From positions 31,799,933 through 31,863,932 of the forward strand of contig NC_091933.1 of NCBI RefSeq assembly GCF_041260155.1: 64,000 nucleotides of DNA, written 5' to 3'. Every line of letters starts with the position of its first letter. Position 1 is the stretch's first letter. The stretch comes from Ptychodera flava. Lineage: Eukaryota; Hemichordata; Enteropneusta; Ptychoderidae. The notes under the pieces were generated by a model. It did no database searches, was not told the origin of the DNA, and saw only the letters and a program-made list of their open reading frames with translations. A program made the translations under genes and the position numbers. Below, in pieces: positions 9,151-23,158 of this stretch.

Positions 9151-11793
9151 TGAGTGCTCTGAACAACTTGAGGCAGAATGTGCCTTGGGCACATATATTC
9201 AAACTCTCCAACCTGTACATTACTTTTATAGTCTACCACTCAAAGTAAATGAAATCTTCTTGGGTTTACTTTGGTGTGATAATCGAAAATTTATTTTTTT
9301 TCAAATAAAGTTAACACCAGGATGGAAGCCATTTTGAATTTCAAATATCGGTAAATTTACAGTAATTTATTTTTCTGGTTCTAAAATTAACATGGTGACC
9401 CATAATTATTTATTCCTGATTTTGAAAGAGGATAGTTGACAGTTCCTTGACAAAAGTTTGAGCAAAAGTCTTTCTCTTTCAAAACATATACCGGTACTAC
9501 CTTAATTAGCACCTCAACTGCCCAAATATCAATGAAAAGACTATCGTTGTATATCAAATATTCTTTGACCTTTTCCAAACCTGCATTGTAATACTGAGGT
9601 CACGACAAAGACGAAGTGTCATAAATCAGAAAATCTGACCTTTAACTTCCAAAAATTTAAATAAGAACAATGCACTAGAGGACAACTGAATACCATCTTT
9701 CAACCAGGATGTTTTATAACCTTGATCAATGACCTTGACTAATTCATCTTCAACTTGGCTTGCCCTCAACATTTGTCGTTATACACATTGTACACTACAT
9801 GTATTTTCTGTCACTTGTACTGCCCTACCACAATCTTGTATCCCATAATATATTTTGAATATTTTCTATGTTATCTTCTCTCACTTGTGTGCTGTTTTAA
9901 GGTACTTTGCATGATCTAAGGAACATGAACATTTTCCATCGGTAAAATCTCATTCTCCAGAGGAATATGCATGTTAAAACAGTGCACTTTGCATAAATTA
10001 AATTGTGAATGGAATTCCTCCGACACAGAACAGACCTTCACTGCTCATCACACCAGTTGCATTTGCCATGCTCTGTACAGGGACGCCGGCATCTGGCTAC
10101 ACAAAAGTCATAACGTGTATTCCCGTGACAGTATCTGAACTAGAAAAATTGCACATACTCAAGTTACATTTAGAGAATGTTTCTCTAAAAGTACCAAAAA
10201 TGATCCACTGACAAAAGTTTTTTAAAATTTCATTTTTGCTTTTTTACAGTTCATAACATTAACATCCACGTACCCACATGAAAACAGCAAAGCATGAACA
10301 TTTCCATGACAGTGGTAATTCTGTCAAGATGTTGTAATTCCTGTGTTAAGGACTGAACAGAGAATACATATGATTCAACAGATATGTGCACATAAAATGT
10401 TCATATGTTCCTACATGTACAGATATGCCTGCAAATTTTCTCCAGTGCATTTTCTAGATTTATTTGTTTCTCGAGTGAGTGCAAAGAGCTGATATGACAG
10501 TTCCAGATAGACACATGCAAGAATGTGAAACAAACCCTTTATCATTATTGGCCTTACTGTATTTGATATTTCAGTTCCATGAAATACATCTTTGATTAAC
10601 AATGCACTGCATTAATGAGAAAATCCCACATATATCAAAGATGCATCAGGACTTCAAAATCCTTCACAATCCAGCAAATTTCAATAGTCTACCCTGCAGC
10701 TCTAACACAAGTGAATTTGGTATAGGTGACAAATATTAACATAGCCATTCTCCTACGAGCAATTTCATCTGGTAAATTAACAATACAACGATGAATTTGA
10801 TACTTCACATGTTAGCTTTTCACATGTTGTGAAGCTCCATTAGCCTAACTTTTGATGTGTTTTCTATTTATTTTTGTTCTGTCAGTAAAAAGTAATTTCC
10901 TGTTTGACCCCTATAATTATGTTAAACTGCCCGGTGTTAAATTCATGTTAGATTGTCTAAAACTTGTCAACACAGCCAGTATGTATAATCATCACTAATG
11001 TCTGAGTATTATTGTTATAACTGAATGTGAGAGTCCAGACTCCCTGGAGAACTCATTTTTCAGCATAACACTGCATGTTGCAGACACTGCAGTTAGTTGG
11101 TACAGGCTAATACTTACAGTAACCAATGTCCTACCAGGGACTATCATTTCCGAATCACAGAGTCAATGAAAAGCAGTCTTGAGCCAACACCTGTACAAGT
11201 ATTTTCACCTATTACAGTATCTTCTGTTTTAATGGGCCTTCACATGTTCAGGTCTTGGTGAACATGCAACATATGGGTCATGTTATGCCGCCACGGGTTT
11301 AACCAACTTGACCTTATGTTGGTGACCTGTGAACTTTGGAGGATGGATTTGCTCAAAGCTTGCTTTACTAACTGTGACTGAACAAAACTAGTGAATGTTC
11401 TCAAATGCTACAATGACATGTATTCTGCCCTCAAACTTTTATGATCATCAGATCAGTTCTGCATCTCGAACACATATTCAGATGCACATGTACACACATC
11501 TCTAAAAAGTATTTCAAGTCCGTCCATAAATTTGTTCATCTTTGTGTCTGCATACCGGTTGCTAATTTTGTTCTGCATTGTAGAGGCAATTCATACACCA
11601 GACATCATAACAATTTTTGTGAGGTAAAACCTTAAAGTTGTAGAAGATGCCAACTCACAGCAAATTATCTCTGTGATGTTTATTGTTATGGCAATGTATA
11701 TGAATTCTTTTGTGAAAGATTTGACAAATTTTTGTTGTCTAACTTGTAACACAATGGTATGGAGATGCATTACATGTAAGTCATTCTGAAACA

Positions 11794-11794
<1 letters not shown>
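9151..11794. other. Gene-free stretch with an old interspersed repeat
   Basis: No gene seen. The part at about 9380-9490 shares a recognisable motif (aaagtttgagcaaaagtct followed by a tctttcaa run) with 36790-36835 in SLC35B4 intron 9, so both carry an old, diverged repeat family. Confidence 0.45.

Positions 11795-11838
<44 letters not shown>
11795..11838. repeat. (TC)n microsatellite
   Basis: Uninterrupted TC dinucleotide run of about 44 bases. Confidence 0.95.
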
Positions 11839-11841
<3 letters not shown>

Positions 11842-11970
11842 AATTATTACATAAATACTGTCTATCGCATCAATTGGAATATTTTGGCAAGAGGGTTTTT
11901 TCATTTCACGGAAACCTTATCACCTCATTTACAAGAATTTGAAAATTGCTGACGTCATTGTAGTGTGATG

Positions 11971-12135
11971 CAGTGTTTTTGCTAAGGTTTGGGAATATCG
12001 GTAAATTATTTGGGAACCCCGGTGACATTGATGCTGTCCCCTAATCTGATTGCATTGATATACCAAGGGGAACCCCGGTAAAATGACTGGGAAACCCCGG
12101 TAATTATCAGGGTAGTGGCCTTAACAAAAACACTG
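11971..12135. mobile_element. MITE with CAGTGTTTTTG ends
   Basis: 165 bp element with 17 bp terminal inverted repeats (cagtgtttttgctaagg and its near-complement at 12119-12135, one mismatch). The CAGTG ends resemble hAT-type terminal repeats. The expected 8 bp duplication is not clear: only gtgatg left and gcgatg right agree partly. The inside repeats a ggaaccccggt motif in variant forms and has no coding capacity. Confidence 0.75.
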
Positions 12136-14342
12136 GCGATGGTAAGTATGGCATACAATGCAGGTACACAAGTTACACTAAGGTCACATGTCTAGGTGGT
12201 ACCGTCAATAGTACTACAAGCTTTCTCTATTAATTATAGCAATTTGGTTTTTATTGTTCCAAACTGCTGGAAATCTGAGAAGATTCAATCTACACAACAG
12301 AAATTCTCATATCATGACAATTAGAGACATTACTTATGATTTCTGTGGTTATGAAACTGATTTTGAAATGATTCATAGCAATGTCTAGGTGACACAAGAT
12401 ATTTTCCAAGTTACTCAGACAATTCACTCAAACTATTTGTGGATTCATGATTAGAGATAAGTACATGCATCGCTGCATTTTGACCCTGTACTGTGGGAGA
12501 ATATTACTGCTTTGAAAATCCAAAGCAGTGCCCTGAACTCTGCACCATGTGAGTACAAAAGGTGGAAAGGTTTGCCAAGATGAGAAAAACATCAGATGCA
12601 CACACTTCATTGGTTATTTATTTTACAGGTGTGCTGCATGCTGTCAGTGACATGGTACCACAAATCATCCACTGCATGGTCTTATCACGATACTACTACA
12701 CAGGGTTAAAATTTACGGTGGAAAAACAAATCTCTAATAAAAACTGTGACGTATTTGGGTTTTCCTGCTGTTTCAGGGTGATTGAAAACAATATTGACCT
12801 GACCCTTTTAGTGAAGTTATAATTATTAAAGCTTGATTCAAAGGGTCAATATCAGAGCCATAAAACTTGAATTTTCAACCAAGGCTTCGTAAACTTTGTC
12901 CTTGGTGTTGATTTCTATATGGATGAGAAAAGTAAAACCATGGCAAAAATGTATTTGACAGTTCTCATTAAAAAATTATCGCAAATCATCCATAGAAATA
13001 CCTTCCATGATTTTTTATTCAGGAGGTATGACACCCATGTCACCAAAAGAAGTGATGATGAATTCCTTGCCAATCACAGCGAGTGAAGAGTTTTGAATAT
13101 TTCATGACATGGTTTTATTTCCAGCCAACTCTTAACTTCTGAATAGTGACCTCAGATGGCTTGTGGGTCACCTGAAAGTCATTCACCACTTGATATATGG
13201 CTGACAAATGATCTCATCAAGGCCATTCAGTTCTACTTCACTTTATGGCATTCTCAACCACAGCGTTGTTCACCCTGTAACACCTGCATGCTGCAGTACA
13301 TGTTGAAAAAAAGACCTACTTCCATATGGAACAGGGAGAGAAACACTTGTATCTACAATTGCAAACATTGTCTTGTGAGTGCCTGTGAGCCAAAGAACAA
13401 TACAGACAGTCATTTCCTGGTTGCAATTATGTGCATGACTATGAATTCTTGGACTTTGGCCAGGAATATGAAAATGCTTCCTGAATGAGATCATTAGTAT
13501 AATATTATCACAGTTCCTCCACAAAGGAGTCACTGTGATATGGTTTCATGGAAAAGGTAAAAAGTTTTAGGGAGTTATGCTGAACGCAGAAGATTTGCCT
13601 TTCACAAAGACCGCTGCGGCACTACATACACGTTATGTCTGAACTGGAGATATCCACCATATTTGATTCCTGCCTTCTAATTTCAATAGAAAATTGAACA
13701 AATATGAACAAAATGTTTTCATGTATGCTTTCCACACTTTACTTGTTCTAGCTATTTTCCTGTGGTGTGTGCAGTCTGAATATGACATGCTCTTGGCAAG
13801 TATGTCTGCATTGCACTCAAACAACTTCCTGTACATCTGCTCATCTGATAGGGCTTACTGATAGCACTGTACAGAATCTTAATAAGTCTTGAAGACATTC
13901 ACAATACAGGTACCTTGCTTCTTGTGAGAAGCAAGCAATCTCTTCTGCATTTACATGGACAAGTTGCTGTCTGTGATGAGCTACCACTTTAAGTATTCAT
14001 TCCGTTTCCCAGCGATTAAGCTATGCTCAAAAGAACATGAACCCTCTTCACTGCTTTTAGCCACATTTAGCCACAAGATGCAACACAGAGAGGAAGACAC
14101 CGCTCCCTTCCATGTACATACTCTATACATTCATTATGGAGATGAAATACACCTCAGCCTTGTATGTAGAGAAACTCACCAATCCTCGAGACATAGAGTA
14201 TTCGCTAAAAGCATCCATTCACATACATGTATCCCTCTAGCAAATTTCATACAGCAGTAAGTGTTGTGTTTTTTGCAGTGTTAATAAGAACACACCTGTT
14301 CTGAGCTATTACCGGTAGGCTTTTTGTTAGTTACCTTGTCTT
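12136..14342. other. Gene-free stretch
   Basis: Several 80-110 codon chance frames but nothing I recognise. A weak hairpin (tatcacag / ctgtgata) lies at 13506-13541. Confidence 0.4.
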
Positions 14343-14420
14343 GACCCTATACGTCGCTTACGGTCTCCGTGCCTCAGACCCAGGTCGGAGGCACAGAGGC
14401 CGTAAGCGACATGTAGGGTC
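14343..14420. repeat. 78 bp hairpin
   Basis: Inverted repeat with arms of about 37 bp (starting gaccctatacgtcgctta, ending gtaagcgacatgtagggtc), five mismatches, and a loop of only a few bases. The sequence is more GC-rich than its surroundings. There is no transposon-like flank and no coding potential. Confidence 0.85.
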
Positions 14421-17400
14421 TAGGCAATTAGTTACCACAACACTACCAATTCTGACGGCGGAATATGGTAAAACTGCTTAATCATAGTTGACATATTACC
14501 TCCTTTTTCTAGTGAGAAATTTGAGATAAAAAATTGCATACATGTATATCCGAAGTGTAAACTGCCAAATTTTTAAATTTTATTCTAATTTCAGCATAAC
14601 TTGTACATTTCCCGAGTTTCACATTATTTTTCTGTCCATGGAAAGCATTTAAACATCTACATTGTTCAGTTTGCCGAGGAATATGTGATATAATTTTGTG
14701 CACAATAAGGGAAGCTGCTTGACATATCCCCAGTCCATCAATGGTTTGCCGAAGCACACCTTGTCATACTTTTACAAAATGACGGCGAACAAGAGCATTT
14801 AGGCTGCGAGCCGGCATCTAACAAAAACAGTATATGGTAATACAGTAGGACATTGGAATCTTTAAAGCGACCATGAATTGTGTAACAGTTTGGTTTATCA
14901 ATTCAACCGCAGTGAAGATAATGCCATCAAAAGGTAACAAGAATGTCAAACTCACACTTGACTGGAGGAGGGCAAAGAGAGCCCAACAGGACGACCTTCT
15001 AAACAAATGGATGCTTGAACTAATAACAAGTTCACAGGTGTGCGGTTTGCCAGATCAGGTTTCCTGTGAGAAAAGTGCATTACAGTTACACAATTAGGGT
15101 ACTTGGAATAGAAAGAGAAGGCCCCAGATAGACCTGAAGACATTCTTTGACAAACACATTTAATTAACGTAATAGCAGTGTGTACAAACAAAGCAGATCT
15201 CTAGCAGACTTGTGTGTACATGGGAGTCTGTACAAGTAAATTTGGCCTGTGCATCCATGGATGTTGTTGAAAAAAGATAAGAAGCATCCTGGAGCAGGCA
15301 ACTTTTTTTTTTCAGGAAGCCAGCAGGGTGAAAGTTCTGCACACCAGCGACATACATCACTGATCAGGTGCCATGGCTACAGATTTCTAAGAATGCCTAA
15401 ACTTCAACGATGCCAGCTGAACGGGAAAAAACTGAGCGAGTTCTCTGCAGAGTGGCTGAGTCGGAAAAGTAATCAGGCGTATTGTTTTTTCCAGATGGAT
15501 GGACCTGTTGCCATGACAACCACCCAGCAAGATGCATCCGACTTGGGCTCGGAGCCTGAGGCCATCAAATCTTTGTGGAATCATGAACAATCTGGTCATT
15601 GGAAAAACAAGGGTAGGATTGGAATGAGTCAAACTGGATAATGAGATGGTTCTAAGAGATTTTTAGTAGAAAGATCTCAGGTACCGAGACGGTAATTCAA
15701 AATCACAGTCAGTGAAGTGTGCAAACACCCTTAGACAGCATCGACTCACCCCATCACCCTCTATATAAATATTCAAGACAGTGCAGCACAAAAAGTGCAG
15801 GTTAAATATTCTCACAAAAGACATTCTCCTCTCCTTTTCTTTCCTGACAGGCCAGTTTTAGGAGCTCAATTCTTCACTGAAACTCTGACAAAAAATGGAG
15901 ATCAGTGCGCGTGATCCAGTTAATTTTCTGATCTGCATCCATGAAGAGTGACACTCGGCAACATTGTTGTACAAAAGAAGTCAAACAAAGTCATCAATGT
16001 CATGAAATTCTCTGTGTAAATCTCTGCAGGAAGTTGACCACAGCATCGATGCACTGATGTCTGTAGAGATGAGAATTTTCAAACTGGCTGTGATTTCCAT
16101 ACCTCACAATGTAATGTAACAGTACACCGGTACATATTAATTTCTAGCTCTGCATGGGAAACACATGATTCAAAACTTGTGGTTTGAAGACTTTCAACAG
16201 GAATTCATTCAATCCATACAGAATTCTACATACCATATCATCCTCACCCTACATGTATGATACCTGTACAAATGGTACAAATGATGGTGAATTAATAGAT
16301 ATGACTGACAGATCAATGAATGCTGACTCATGTACATCTATGTAGGACCAATATTGATTATAAAACACTCTACACCGTTTTTTCTCTACCTACAGTTGAA
16401 GCTTCATTTCTTGTAAAATGTAACACTTAGTGAAGAAGTCTGAACTCTGCAGAAATATTTATGTTTACAACAAAGAAAGCGATGGTACCAACCTTCCTAG
16501 TTGATGTAGTCTCCAATCATCAGGGTCAGAGGTCACACATAACTGGTTCACGCCTAGTACATGTAGTACCAGTAGTGTACAAAATGATCCCCTTAAAGGT
16601 AGAAACAACTTACTGACTTCACAAAGAGCAATGTACAAGATTGAGAAAAAGTTGAAATACAAGAATTTCTTTCGATGAGGAGAATTTTTTTTCAAATCTC
16701 ACCTATAGGTACATAGTTGACACAGAAACTTCTGAAAATGATAAATTTTATTAAGACAAGCTGTTTTGAGTCTATAGGATTTCTGGAACTTTCTGTGCAT
16801 TAGCCTTATCACAGCTGGAAATCCTGTGTGTATAGAGGGCATACTATTAAACTATTGAGAGCTATGATGAGTACAGCCAGCCAATCTCTGGCAGGGCTGA
16901 GTATTGCTCCAACATGAGTGATGAAGGAATGACCCTTGGGGGAGCCCAGGAATGACTCACATTATGATCCAGTGCACCAATGTGTCATAGAATCATGGGT
17001 GTGGTGCTGTGTATATGCTCCGATACAGTCACATTCACATATATCATTTTAATATTACAAGCCAGTATGAGCAATGAGCAAGATGAGCTGGAAGGCACGT
17101 TCTGCTAAAAAAGTTGCATGTGTATCCAACTTGCAGCTATCTCCATCTACTGGCTGAGTGAACTAGTTGTGCATCCACATGAATAAGTTCCCCGTACTGA
17201 AATATTACCGAATCGGGAAACCTTACAAGTGACCCTACCAGTAAGTCTTAGAGACTGGGGGGAAATGTGACAACCTCTGCGTAGAGATAACAAGCAATAC
17301 ACCGAGTAAATAGGCTGAGATACAATACTCTGCATGTACTGTACCATGTCCTTACACTCATCACATTTATACTGGCCTTGGCTTTTCAACAACATGCCCA

Positions 17401-17648
17401 CAGGGCATATTATATCAGCTGCTACAGGCCTTCCAATTTTAACACTCAGAATGTGCATGGTACAAAATGTTGACAATGTCTGTATGTGTCCCCTATGCAA
17501 CTATGGAATTTGTCTATGGTTGTCTGAGTGTAAACACTGAAAATCTAAAAGTAAAATATGATATTGACTCGTTGACATCAGCTGTAGGGTAAACTGGAGT
17601 GATATCAGACAGGTATTAACCAGCATGGATATATCTATAGGTGAGCGG
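14421..17648. other. Gene-free stretch
   Basis: No supported gene. Open frames of 60-130 codons on both strands (for example 15249-15641) overlap each other, show no known motif and lack a convincing splice context. Confidence 0.4.
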
Positions 17649-17773
17649 ACGAGTAGGAGGCGGTTTACTGAATTTAACGGTACAGTTTGCCAGTAAAACT
17701 CCGAGGCCCGCAGGGCCGAGGAGTTTTATGGCAATCTGTACCGTTAAATTCCGTAAACCGCCGACTACGAGTT
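17649..17773. repeat. Long hairpin with a 3-base loop
   Basis: Inner arms 17659-17709 and 17713-17762 pair over about 50 bp with few mismatches and one single-base bulge; the loop is gca. Pairing continues imperfectly outward (gagtagg / ctacga). It lies about 390 bp before the small ORF at 18152. Confidence 0.88.
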
Positions 17774-18151
17774 TGCTTACCGTGTTATACCACGAATTTG
17801 CCGAGTTTTAGAGCCTTGTTTGCACGCCGAAAGTTTTTATTTGTAATTTTAGTGCAGTGCACGTTGAAACTTTGGCAGGAAAATATTGACGCGTTTTGAC
17901 ACCTTGTTGAACGAAGGTATAAAAAAACAACCCATGATTGGATAAAACAAAGTTGACATGTGTTGCTATTGTAGTGCGATGACGTGGTTGAGCACCTGGT
18001 TTTATTTGAATTGTATGAATTTGCTTGATTGGTTGGTTGAATGAAGTGAAAAGGTGTTTGCAAATTGACGTTAGAGTCACGCTTTGCTCATTTGGGTCGA
18101 AAACTTTGAGCAGCATACACGCAAATGCCGAGTCGCTCTACGTAGTTCGAT

Positions 18152-18331
18152 ATGGCGGATGAAGTAAAGTACAAAGGAAAGCTGTATCCGGTGCACTTCA
18201 ACTATCAAAGCCAAAGATGGAAAAGAAAAGTTCCCTGTCACGCCAATGCTAACGGCCTACACAGCCACGTCATAGAAAGGCGCAACAGAAACTGCAAGTA
18301 CAAACAAACAATATGCCTAGATCCACAATGA
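18152..18331 (+). CDS. Candidate small basic protein, unknown
   Basis: ATG to stop, 59 codons, beginning MADEVKYKGKLYPVHFNYQ and rich in Lys/Arg, His and Cys (CHANANGLHSH and NRNCKYKQTICL segments). Codon use and composition look more protein-like than the neighbouring chance frames. About 220 bp upstream is a ggtataaaaaaac TATA-like stretch, and an AATAAA lies at 18604-18609. It sits between two foldback repeats, so it could be part of a mobile element or the first exon of a longer gene. I do not recognise the family. Confidence 0.3.
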   Translation: MADEVKYKGKLYPVHFNYQSQRWKRKVPCHANANGLHSHVIERRNRNCKYKQTICLDPQ

Positions 18332-18664
18332 CTGTGGTACTGCGCGTGTGTTTCCTATAGCTAGATTTAACTTTACCAAAGGCGACTGAAATCTCCACAT
18401 TCAGTGTTTGACAACTGACTTTGAAGTCTTAAATTTCAGATTCGAATGATCATGATAACAATAACCCTAACACAGAAGTGATATTTGCAATCAATACCGT
18501 TATTTCACGGTGACCTGTAATTGATTTTGAGATGTACAGTCGTGCAAAATTAATTCAGTCCGGTGATTCTTTTAAAGTGTCTTCACTCTGTACTTGATGG
18601 TGAAATAAATTCCTTCTGGTTAATGTCTCGCATTTGTTTTTTTTTTACTCGTCGCCATGTGATT

Positions 18665-18828
18665 TTCTTTTGTTTAAAAAGTGTCCATTTTACAAGTTCT
18701 TTTGTTTAAAAGTGTCCGATTTACTAGTAAATCGGAGTTTTTAACAAAAGAACTGTCCAATTTACTAGTAAATCGGACACTTTTAAACAAAAGAACTTGT
18801 AAATCGGACACTTTTTAAACAAAAGAAA
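18665..18828. repeat. Foldback repeat with nested palindromes
   Basis: Arms at about 18665-18735 and 18754-18828 are near-perfect inverted copies. Each contains ttttgtttaaa(a)gtgtcc twice and a central TTTACTAGTAAA palindrome, so the unit is palindromic within palindromic. The spacer is about 18 bp. There is no coding capacity. Confidence 0.88.
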
Positions 18829-21800
18829 GCCAGGTGGTACATATAAAATATTCGGTTATGGAAATTAGACAGCATGGTTAGACCAATGGGCACGAGGCGG
18901 AGAGTGGTATAACTCTAAATAGTGATGAAAGCCCATCTTACACTGATGGCAAATTTCACAGATTTTCTAAGCTCTTCAAACCGAACCATTGTGATAAGAT
19001 GATGACACTCAGGTGCAGCCCACAAATGTGCTCAAAACACTACATGTACATGTATAACACACATGCATGTCACACCTGCTGCATATAATTCACATTTGCA
19101 TCTTTATGCATATGTAGATGACATTTTAAATGTTTACTTAAACCTCCTGTTAAAACTCCAACTCTCTATTAACTACTACTGGTAACAATAGGTTCGGGCC
19201 AAACCTGGTTGGTGAAACCGAAAGTGAACAACTTGTTGCTCACTAATTTCTGTCGATCATCCTCATAAACTGACACATTCACCAAAGTTTCCTGTTTGCT
19301 GAATTTGCTAATGTTGAATTAAATTCTTTATAAATTCAGTTTTACAACATAATTGAAATTGCTAAAATTTATCTAGGTGGCAATGGATTTTTGTAAAAAA
19401 CCCAAAACCCCAAATTCTAGTCTAATTATTAGACATAAACTTATCAGGCATTTTGTAAAAAGCATTTTTATTAGAAATCTGATAGATGGAGTAAATGAAG
19501 GCTTTGCAACAGAGATACATGTATTCTGTTGGACTCAGGTCAAAAAAATAAATAGTGCTGTTCTGATAACATTGTTTTCAAAAATAGGGTACACTGTAGG
19601 TAGGTACACCCTGTAGGTAGGCAGGCATTTTTTTTCCAAAATATTTTTATTTTTTAAATATGCATTTTTCACGGGTTCAAGGTGATCAAACACTGGCCAC
19701 AGCATTTTCAGAATAACGTATCATAGCATGTAAAGGAATAACGACATAAAAGACATCCGCGTTCAAGCAAAAATCAAACGCGAGGTAATGAACATGTGAT
19801 TTTGCGGGTTTTTTCTTTCATTTTTACTTTCACGTTTACGTACATGTACACGTAGCTCTAAAAAGTCTAGGGTCAGCGGGTAAAAAATAGCGTAAGTCAG
19901 TTATGGGAACAGCACAATTTTTTTGGCCTCATCATTATACATACAGAGATATGATTGCTGATACATGTATTTATGTCATGTTTCTGTGTCACACTTTGAA
20001 TGATATCTGGAACACAATTAATTTACAAACACTGGGTCTCATCATGCATATCAAGGTTTCAGTGTAACAGTTAAACTGTCACAAACACAATTTTTTGCTC
20101 TGTTTCCGAAATGATTTACTCTTGAAGGTAATTGCATGTTTCAGGTGTACAGTATGTACGAGATGCACCAGTGCGGAAGATGCCGTACACTGTAAGTAGC
20201 TGTTAGGACAGTAACAGGAGCCTTTTGACAACGTTGTACAGCAGTCTTGTCAGTCTCATGTTAAAATGTCCGTTTCTCAGCCTAGTACCCCTAGCATTGT
20301 AGCAAAAACCAGCTTGTCAACACAGTCTGTGTATGTGTGGTCAACATACACAGGCTTCTGGCAGATACTGTCAATATAAGTGACAGCCTTGGCTGGCTAT
20401 CTACAAGCCAAGGTGACAAGCTCTGTATCGAGTCTTTCATAACACTTTGGAGTAGACCACAAAACTGTACCTTCTACATGGAGCAAAAAGAACTATACCT
20501 GCATTACACGACAATATACAGTCAAAAGTTATTTTCATATCGTCCATGGAACAGAATGATAGGTACTGTAAGAATGCCACTTGATAACATTGCATGTAAG
20601 TACAAAAACAACAGAGAAATAAAAATTTTTAAATATTTCAGCTTCGACAAAAATTTGAAAAGTCTCTAGCCAGTAGCCATAAACTAAATAACAACAACAT
20701 TTGAATTCACTTAAGGGACAGTCAATTTCATTGGTACATTGATTAGTCTCGATTCACAATTCCTTAACTGAAGGGCATGGTTGCTATCCCATCAGAGGAA
20801 CAAAATAAGACCAGGTTGATGAATATTTTGTGAGGCTGTGGGCAATTTCTGGCCGCACCAATTAAGCAAAACTATCAACTGAATAAACACATAGATAAGA
20901 ATCACCGAAAAGATTTTAGGTTCAAAAACAATCTCGTTTCAAAATATAATGGCATTTTCAATCAAATGACTACAACAAGACCCTGGGAAAGAATGGTGTA
21001 CAAAATACGGCAATACATGTTGAAATTATGGATAATGTAAAGACACTCTTCTCTACATGTACTGTTTTAGAAACTCGTCAAGATTTCAAGGAATATAGGT
21101 AAGTGTTACTAGAAAAAAAATCATTCTACAATTTTAACTTAACCAATTTGAAAAATTTCAGCCCAATTAAAAATATTGCGGGTAGATATTTGACCTTTTA
21201 TTTTCAGTTTTGTATATCTATTTTACTATACATGTACATCTATAAAGCCCCGTTATTGATATCCAGCTTTTAGGAAACCTCTTCCAAATGTTAATATACA
21301 CTATAGTATACAAAATTATTGCTATTATTACTACTATTATTATTTTGATTGTTATTATTATCATCATTTGTTCAAAGTACATACCTCCAAGACAAAAATA
21401 GCTAATACACTGTATTAAGTCAGACATGTTCAAACATGCAAATATAACTTGATATTCAAAAGTCACATTCTATTTCCACGACTGCCAAGTATAATGGGCA
21501 AACATAAGTTGATTATTTACACAGCGATGAATGTTATGCAACAACTGTCTGATTTAAATTTGATTCTCACTGTAGCTTTCTTTCTGTCTGACATTTGCAA
21601 ACCATGTACAATCTCGCTCTCATTGCATTGTTAATGAATTATACTCTGTCCAGATACCATTTGCGATAAATTACTCTGCACTGATACCATAATACAATAA
21701 AGTTTGACTTACTGATTGAGATCAATGATACCAGTTTGTAAATTTTCTTTAACCAATACAGAATTTATAAAATATGAATGACACTTTCATGTACATGCAG

Positions 21801-23066
21801 TATACCCTGCTATATGGAAAATTTTATATGGGATAATTGGGAAGTTCAGGTGAACTCTGAATTTGATGGAAAACTGATACAATAGACATACATCCTCTGA
21901 ACCGGTGCCCCTACCCTAGTGATTCTATCAGGTTAAACTGTGGCAATGTCGGAATTTACTGATCTTTGCCACGGTTGGTTGGTCCGGTTACGTGACCTCA
22001 GTATTCAAGATATGATATATGAATCTATACCACAACAATGCTGAACAGTACAATGGCTTGAAATGAAAGCTGAATGAAACCTGAGACATGCTGTACCAGA
22101 ACTGATATAATGATTCTGACAAAATGTCATCAACGTTGTGCCCCATTTTTGTTGCATGGTCTTGAAAAAACAAGTTTAGGGAATAATTTCAAATTTGTCT
22201 TAATATTAATCAACCCTATGTCTAGATGATAAAATCAGAAGCTGGTTTGCATGTAATATATAAACTGGATATGTGAAAATAACATGTCAGTCACTAAAAG
22301 AAAATATATGGTATCTTAGATATAATGAAGATTTACATGAAAGTGTATTCATTTATTTCTGGCTCATCAAGTTGTTTGGTGTTTCTTTCCATACATGGAT
22401 ATTAGTAATATACTAAGTTTAGAATGGATCGCATTCAGGAAGCTGTTCCTGTTTCATTTCAGACGGTGAAATGTACACCATCTTTTATCACTTAGCACTT
22501 GGCTGCTCTCTAGCTGAGGCAAATTAGAACCATTGAGCAGTTCCATGGGATTCAACAGGGAGGTAGAATGCCCTTTGTTTATGCCTAGTCTGATCACTGG
22601 ACTTCCGTTCTTGATCTCTTGACAGGATTGGGTGTCAGCACCTAAGCGAACACATGTGCATTTTCCGCTGGAGTTTCCGGTCTCGAGATATGTTTTCATT
22701 GATGGCAAAATCAATAAAACGACTGGTTGTGGCACTTTCCACATCAATATGAAGTAGACATGAGTAGCATATATGACTCCCATCTCTTTCATATTCACTT
22801 ATCTATTACATTTCCCAGGGAACTCATGCAGGTGACAATTCCATCCCCCCCCCCCAATCCTCTTCACAGGCTGAAAGATTGAAAACTATCTGAGAAATCT
22901 ATTTTAAGATGACAGGATCAATAATGCAATATAATATTTCACCTAGAACAAACAGGTATATAGTAAAAGGACCAGTCCTGTCAGACTGTATTTTGCATAA
23001 GTTATTAAGAAATACATTATGAGCTATTTGTTGAAGCTTTGATCATCATTCACATGGTTCCTGAAT
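18829..23066. other. Gene-free stretch
   Basis: AT-rich with short chance frames. A run of ten Cs lies near 22845-22855. A minus-strand frame at 22454-22798 (114 codons, several Cys) was examined and not accepted. Confidence 0.4.
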
Positions 23067-23158
23067 CTAACCCTTTCACCACAATGGTTTTGCCCTAACT
23101 TATTGTTGTTAATAGTTATTGTGGCCCTGCTTACAGGCAATTGGGGTGAACAGGTTAA
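23067..23158. mobile_element. Possible short MITE, TTAACC(C/T)..TTCACC type
   Basis: About 92 bp with inverted ends: taaccctttcacc on the left, ggtgaacaggttaa on the right. The ends resemble those of 42652-42748 and, less closely, 62787-63011. It is short and imperfect, so the call is tentative. Confidence 0.4.

Noticed and set aside
13506..13541. Hairpin as a regulatory structure
   Set aside because: Only about ten perfect pairs; expected by chance in a window this size.
15249..15641. 130-codon plus-strand frame
   Set aside because: Not homologous to anything I recognise, and overlapped by an 81-codon minus-strand frame; probably chance.
22454..22798. 114-codon minus-strand frame with several cysteines
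   Set aside because: No recognisable domain and no matching splice sites or neighbouring exons.
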